Both the position numbers and the translations under genes were made by a program. DNA of 64,000 nt from the NCBI RefSeq assembly GCF_002775205.1, contig NC_036457.1:2814975-2878974 (forward strand). Direction: 5' to 3'. Source of the DNA: Xiphophorus maculatus (lineage: Eukaryota; Chordata; Actinopteri; Cyprinodontiformes; Poeciliidae). A model generated the notes under the pieces. That model made no database searches and was not told the origin of the DNA. It saw only the letters and a program-made list of their open reading frames with translations. Of the stretch, positions 59,351 to 64,000 are shown piece after piece. Numbering within the stretch: the first letter of the stretch is position 1; each line of letters opens with the position of its first letter.

Positions 59351-61549
59351 ATGTCTGTCGTAAAATATGCAGGTAAGAAATAGTTTTTTTTTATTAAACA
59401 ATGTGACTAACAACATATCCTGTATATCTAACACTCTTTCCTTCAGCAATTTAAGGACTAACACTGTTTTATGGCTCCAGATTTTGAGCAAACTATAAAA
59501 TATGTAATAAGCTTCACTGAACACCAGCATAAAGTTGCTGTGATAGTAAATATGTGTAATTATCTAGTAGGTAAGAAAGCACCCAGCCTTTTTTATTCCA
59601 CACCATGTTTGATATAGACAGGAATGAACTTGCACTGAGAAAATGAAATAAGTGGCTCTGCATAATAAGTGTACACAAGAACTAAAGTATTTGACTGAAC
59701 AGCTGCAACGGAGTGGAGATTATTTCAAAATAAATACAATAATCATTAGCTATAAAAATAAATATGTTTTCTTCTATTGATTCTATCTTGTTATAAGTAA
59801 TATTATAAAGAAAACTTCAGTTAGGACAGAATAAATACTCCTTTTTGGAATTTATTTAGATCTGTAGTTGATGTAATATATATATATTTTATTCCATCGT
59901 GATCCCAGTAATGAGTTGAATAACAAGCTTGTCCGTTCTCCTTCAGCTCTGGGAACAAAATTCTTTGTCGTCTTGTCTGGAAAAACAAACGGAGCTCATC
60001 AGCCCATAGTTAAAAAGCTGAAAGATATCGGCCAAACTGAGGTAGACTCATTTGATCAATGTGACTACCTCCTGGTTTTCTGTCCAATCGCTTCCCGTGT
60101 TGGAACCGACATCAATGAGACCCTCAGCAAAATATCAGGTAAGGTACAGCTTTGTCTTTTTTATACTCAAGTTACCAAAGCTTAGGGCTATAATAAACTG
60201 CCTTAAGAAAATATATTTAAAAAACCCAACAGGAGTGCTGATCCAGGAGTACCTTTTATATTAAAGAAAAACAAAAAACAATAAAAGAGCTATTGTTCCT
60301 TGTGACTGCTAATTTACTGAATGAATTCACCAGAAGTTCCTTATGAGAGGTGAACAGAGACATGTAGCTGAAGTGAGAGACAGAGATGAAGGAGCTTAAG
60401 GACAAAAAGAACTGACGGGAGCTCAAAAGAGAAACAATACTGAAGATGGTTGAACAGAGACAGAGCTAAAGAGAACTGAAGAGAGACATGGATGAATGGG
60501 GCTGAAGAGACAAAGCTAAAAAGAGACAAAATGGAAGACAACTGAAAAGAAAGATTGAGCTGAAGCAGCCAAAGAGACAGACAAAACTGGAGACTGAAAA
60601 GAAAGACAGAGCAGAAGAGAGAGGCCGACCTAAAGAGAGCTGGAGGTCTTTAATTTGCTCCATTGAGACAGAGATGAAGTGAGAGAGCTGTAGGAAAGAG
60701 CTGAAGAGAGACAAAACAGAAGACAGCTGAAGAGAGAGTATCTGACTGGAACTTAATCATTATAGAATACAAATTTAGAAACAGGCGCTTTTCATTTGTT
60801 TGTTAAAACTGGATAATGATATTAATCCACCTGGTCAATGCATCAGGAAGCTTCTGCACCAACGTTTCTAAACCACTGGCCTCCCTTCTTCATTTCAGAC
60901 GTTAAAAAAGCCATTCTGGTGGTAATGCACCACACCTTCAATCCCAGCCTCATTGTAGCTGACAGCAGCAGACAGGTGCAGAAGCCCAACATCCTTCTTA
61001 CTGTGGACTGTCTGTTTTATGAGGGCAAACTTCTCAAATGCAACCGCAACAATAACTCAATGACCGACATTGAAAGGGTTGTTGGGACGCCCGTTTCTTG
61101 GATAACTGTTAAGGTTTGTTGGTCTGATTACATATCGTCATGACAATGAAATTATTTTCCATAGGAATTATTATTTAAGCTTCATTCTGGTCATAATTGT
61201 CTTTATTATTTATTTCAGAACGCTGGGTGGAAAAACATCCTTAATAGTAAGTGAAACGTTTTCAATTTTCTTAAGTAATCTTTTATCCTTCTGTACAGTG
61301 ACATAATTCATCTTGGGAAGTGATACTATCGTAGCATTGCACAGATATTTAATTTAAAGTGGTTTATGTTTAACTTTAAATTATGTTTTTTTTTTGTGAT
61401 GGCCAGTTAAATGCTGTTATTATTTGTGACTGTTTGTCTTGTGTTGTTTTTGTCTTTTAGGGTTAAAGATTCCTCTCCTCATCTGTTCAGTTATTTTGAT
61501 TGTTTTATTGCCAGTAATCATTTGGAGAATTTCTGCTGCTTTAACTTAA
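59351..61549 (+). CDS. Gene C: tail-anchored small protein, same family
   Basis: Exons: 59351-59372 (ATG; MSVVKYA), 59947-60138 (192 nt), 60899-61113 (215 nt), 61219-61246 (28 nt), 61461-61549 (TAA); 546 nt, 181 residues, all GT/AG and in frame. Core motifs: TKFFVVLSGKTNGAH, QCDYLLVFCPIASRVGTDI, AILVVMHHTFNPSLIVADSS, ILLTVDCLFYEGKLLKCNRN. The last exon is LK, one hydrophobic helix (IPLLICSVILIVLLPVIIW) and a seven-residue end. The first coding exon has the same 22-nt length as in gene A, and in both the ATG is four bases after the acceptor, which makes this start convincing. It resembles A more than B in the SRVGTD and HHTFNP blocks. Intron 2 carries a long purine-rich repeat (60335-60740). 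No enzymatic function can be assigned; a Rossmann- or TIR-like fold is a guess from the strand/helix pattern. Confidence 0.82.
60335..60740 (+). repeat. Purine-rich degenerate minisatellite (gagagacagagctgaa type) in gene C intron 2
   Basis: Variants of 'gaagagagacaaaac', 'gagacagagatgaag' and 'agctaaagagaactgaag' repeat for about 400 bases with almost no pyrimidine runs on the plus strand. The minus-strand open frames here (Ser/Phe/Leu-rich) are artefacts of this composition. Confidence 0.75.
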
Positions 61550-63834
61550 CAAGACATTCAGTTAAAATCAATACAAATCAATCAAATCTTTGAAAAATCA
61601 GCTTTGTAGTGTTTTGTAAACGTTTGTCTTGTTCACACTGACACCTAAAAACCAACATAACATGAATATCAATTCTGTTTTGTAAAATTTGTATTTGTTT
61701 TATTGTTAATTTGCAAAGAAGGTTTTATACTCCTGTTACTGTTTTTTATGGATTTTCCAAATTTTGAATTTATTTACTATTTATCTCTCTAATATATTTC
61801 TGATTCCTGTATTTTCCATGAGTCCTAATAATTTAAGGGAATACATCAGTTTCTGACAAAGATATTTACCACTGGACAGATACAACAGGACAGTGTGAAG
61901 TCAACAAATTCAAGTTCAAATTGAATCTGTGTTGGAGAAAAACCAAAATGTTGACCTGCTTCCAGGGACACGGAGAAGGTAGAGCCGACTCTAACAAATA
62001 AGATGCAGCAAAGTGAAACTTTAAGATCCACGACTAAGAAAAAAAGATATCTGGATTATTGCCTTCATCTAACGACAAAGAGACACTGCAGGAAAAGAAA
62101 CGTGGAGCTGAAAGCTACCAAAGAAAACTGAAGGTTGATTGTGGAGGATGAAAGACAATGGATGTACTGATGGAGGTCTGAGGATGACGTCTTTTGCACC
62201 AAATGTTTTGAATCAATAGAATCAACAAAGTGAATGTAAGAGGTCTCTATTTGCATTTCATAAAATAAAAATTAAGCACTTTTTAAAAAGTATCTCATCA
62301 GAATATTTATTGGTATTTGTGTAAGACAGAGAAAAATCTACAATCACAAACTTCCTTCAGCATCTCTTTCTGTGACATTCATAGATATGTCTATTTAGAC
62401 AAGTCTTCCTTGGTGTCTGGAAAGCAAACCGTTTCAAAAACCTCCAGATTTGAGTCACAATGCGCTGTTACCTAGCAACCCCATCTGAGCATGGGCCATC
62501 ACCTAGCAACTCAAAATTGGATCCAGCTGGTTTTACTGCTGTTCAATGACTCCTGGAAAAGACAAGTATTTTGTTGTTGACTTCCCATCCAGTAAACACC
62601 TGCTGCATTTTTGTTGGCTGTACAGAAGGCTCCACTTCTGCTTGTCAAAGATGCATGGCTGAGTAATTTCTCATCTGTCTGCAGCCATTTTCATTTCTTT
62701 TTATCTTATTTTCCCCTCTTTTTCTTTCACTGTCTTCCTCTTTCCTCTCTCATTTAAGCCATTGCAGCCATTTTCATGGACAAGTGTAAACACTGAGTTA
62801 AGTCAGCAGCAGCAGTTTATTTGGATTTAAAGTGACAGAGGCCCTAAAACGACTCCTTCTGAAAGGAGCTGAAAATATGAGGAAATTAGCAGATTGAAAT
62901 TTCATCATCTAAGAATGATTTTCTGCATAAAATTGTAATGAACATGTTTTGTGTATCTAATAGATTTATCCAAACCTGTTCAAGGAAGCACGATAGGTCA
63001 CCTTTAACCGTCTGATTGTTTATTTTCTTAAAACCATGATGGCATTGAAATCCATTTCATTTTGCTTCCAGTTTCTACTCCACAATCTGAGCTCTGCTGT
63101 GCTCACCACTTGATGACAGCTCTGCATGGAGCAGAGGAGGTCTGGTGTGCTGCAGAGTGATTAGTGGGGTCACACCTCTGGCCTTAAAAGGCGAAGCAGA
63201 ATACCAGCAGCAGAAGCCCCCTCTAAAAATATCTCTGGCTCTGAATGCCACGTGAATGCAACAGCACCAATTAGGTTCACAGTTTCTCAGCTGGCAGTTG
63301 AATTTTTCCATCAAACTCATGGAAAAAATGTCACATTAAAAGATATTAACACCGTGGACACCTTGTGGTCACATGGTGCAGCAACGTGGGCCGGTGGGGT
63401 AAAGTTACCTCTCCTCACTTCTGCCTTTTGCTTGGATCACTGCAGCGGTCCCAGTGGTCAGTCTAATTCTGTCTGAGCTGGTCGGGTGGAGGAGGGGGAT
63501 TGCTGTATCTGCAATCCCAGGCCCAACCTGCCAAAGGGCAAAGACACCGACCGTCTAAACTTGGTCTCTGTCACTCTGTCTCTCCAGCCTTTTCCTCTCC
63601 TGTAGAATTAAAGACAAACGTTAGAAAATATCTGGACTTTTTGTCCGTCTGATAAAAGAAAGGAAGTTCTAATTTACAAAGAAGAGTCTTGTCTTGGCTT
63701 AAGAGTTTTTCACGCTGGAATACCTGGTAGGATTAAATCGTTCAGAGGAGTGAGGAAAATCCTGATGTTTTATCTTCATGGAAACATAATCTGCAGAAGG
63801 ATTGCCTTTTCAGAAGGATTTTAATTCTGGAAGT
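61550..63834. other. 3' UTR of gene C and downstream flank
   Basis: A possible poly(A) signal (cataaaataaaaatt) is near 62262. TTAA repeat copy 6 covers about 62395-63003. The stretch 63110-63620 is somewhat richer in G+C and CT runs, and may be the promoter region of a next gene. No coding domain was recognised. Confidence 0.4.
62395..63003 (+). repeat. TTAA-family dispersed repeat, copy 6
   Basis: It has 'gtgtctggaaagcaaaccg', 'gttacctagcaacc', 'aaacacctgctgca', 'gtcaaagatgcatgg', 'ggatttaaagtgacagaggcc' and the end 'aggaagcacgataggtcacct', followed by TTAA (63004-63007). The left end is truncated compared with copy 5. An extra CT-rich insert lies near 62690-62760. Confidence 0.7.
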
Positions 63835-63853
63835 ATGACTGAAGCAGCTGAAG
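63835..63853 (+). CDS. Possible first coding exon of the next gene
   Basis: ATGACTGAAGCAGCTGAAG is followed by a good donor GTAAAG; AGTATGA gives a purine at -3. A GC/CT-richer stretch upstream could be its promoter. Nineteen bases (MTEAAE) cannot identify a gene, and the rest lies beyond the window. This is tentative. Confidence 0.2.
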
Positions 63854-64000
63854 GTAAAGTTTTATCTCAGTTTGAAAAATCTACCTTCTGTATTTTGCTC
63901 TGGCAAAAGTTTTGTTGTTTATAAATCAAACTAAGGGTGTCCAAACTGTGGGCCAGGGGCCATTTGTGGCCCCAACTGCACTTCAAGACTGATGCAAACT

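Noticed and set aside
63252-63476. 74-residue plus-strand open frame near the right edge
   Set aside because: No domain, no splice context and no homology that I recognise.

Overview
The window is vertebrate nuclear DNA, almost certainly from a ray-finned fish (teleost). It is AT-rich, its genes have many short GT/AG exons separated by long introns, and it is crowded with fish-type mobile DNA (TTAA-flanked MITEs, a piggyBac relative, a hAT-like MITE, tRNA-derived SINEs and an LTR element). I cannot name the species; a percomorph fish is a guess from the repeat types. The gene order slc30a3-like / gtf3c2 / znf512 matches, from memory, the content of human chromosome 2p23.3, so the left two thirds is an ancient conserved block.

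Layout. 1-5.3 kb: 3' part of a ZnT2/3/8-type zinc transporter (+), best called slc30a3. 5.3-12.3 kb: repeats, including a complete but internally deleted piggyBac-like transposon (8.41-10.08 kb). 12.3-31.6 kb: gtf3c2 (-), the WD40 subunit of RNA polymerase III factor TFIIIC. I could join 19 coding exons in one open frame of about 931 residues, with a 5' UTR exon and a YY1-like promoter motif at 31.5-31.6 kb. 33.3-42.7 kb: znf512 (-), six paired C2H2/C2HC fingers, with an unusual tryptophan-rich exon, a GC-AG intron and a His/Gln-rich tail. Its GC-rich promoter is at 42.4-42.7 kb.

44.7-61.6 kb is the accessory part and the most interesting. It holds three apparently intact genes (A +, B -, C +) and one truncated copy (D -) of a small protein family I cannot name. 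Each intact gene encodes about 180 residues: an alternating beta/alpha cytosolic-looking domain, then one transmembrane helix at the extreme C-terminus. Exon 2 is exactly 192 nt in A and C and in the unclipped B; exon 3 is 203-215 nt, exon 4 is 25-28 nt, and intron phases are the same in all copies. IRF/ISRE-like motifs lie beside the presumed promoters of A and B, and a weaker one lies upstream of C inside a MITE. I infer an interferon-responsive, tail-anchored, lineage-expanded family. Intron 1 of gene A carries a recent 4.0 kb non-coding LTR retrotransposon (LTRs identical by eye, 4-bp target duplication), itself interrupted by a 1.46 kb near-perfect palindromic element with a 6-bp target duplication.

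The two conserved minus-strand genes act in nuclear gene expression (Pol III recruitment; a zinc-finger chromatin protein), and the zinc transporter is a vesicle membrane protein. They are neighbours by descent, not a pathway. The A-D cluster looks like a separate unit added next to them.
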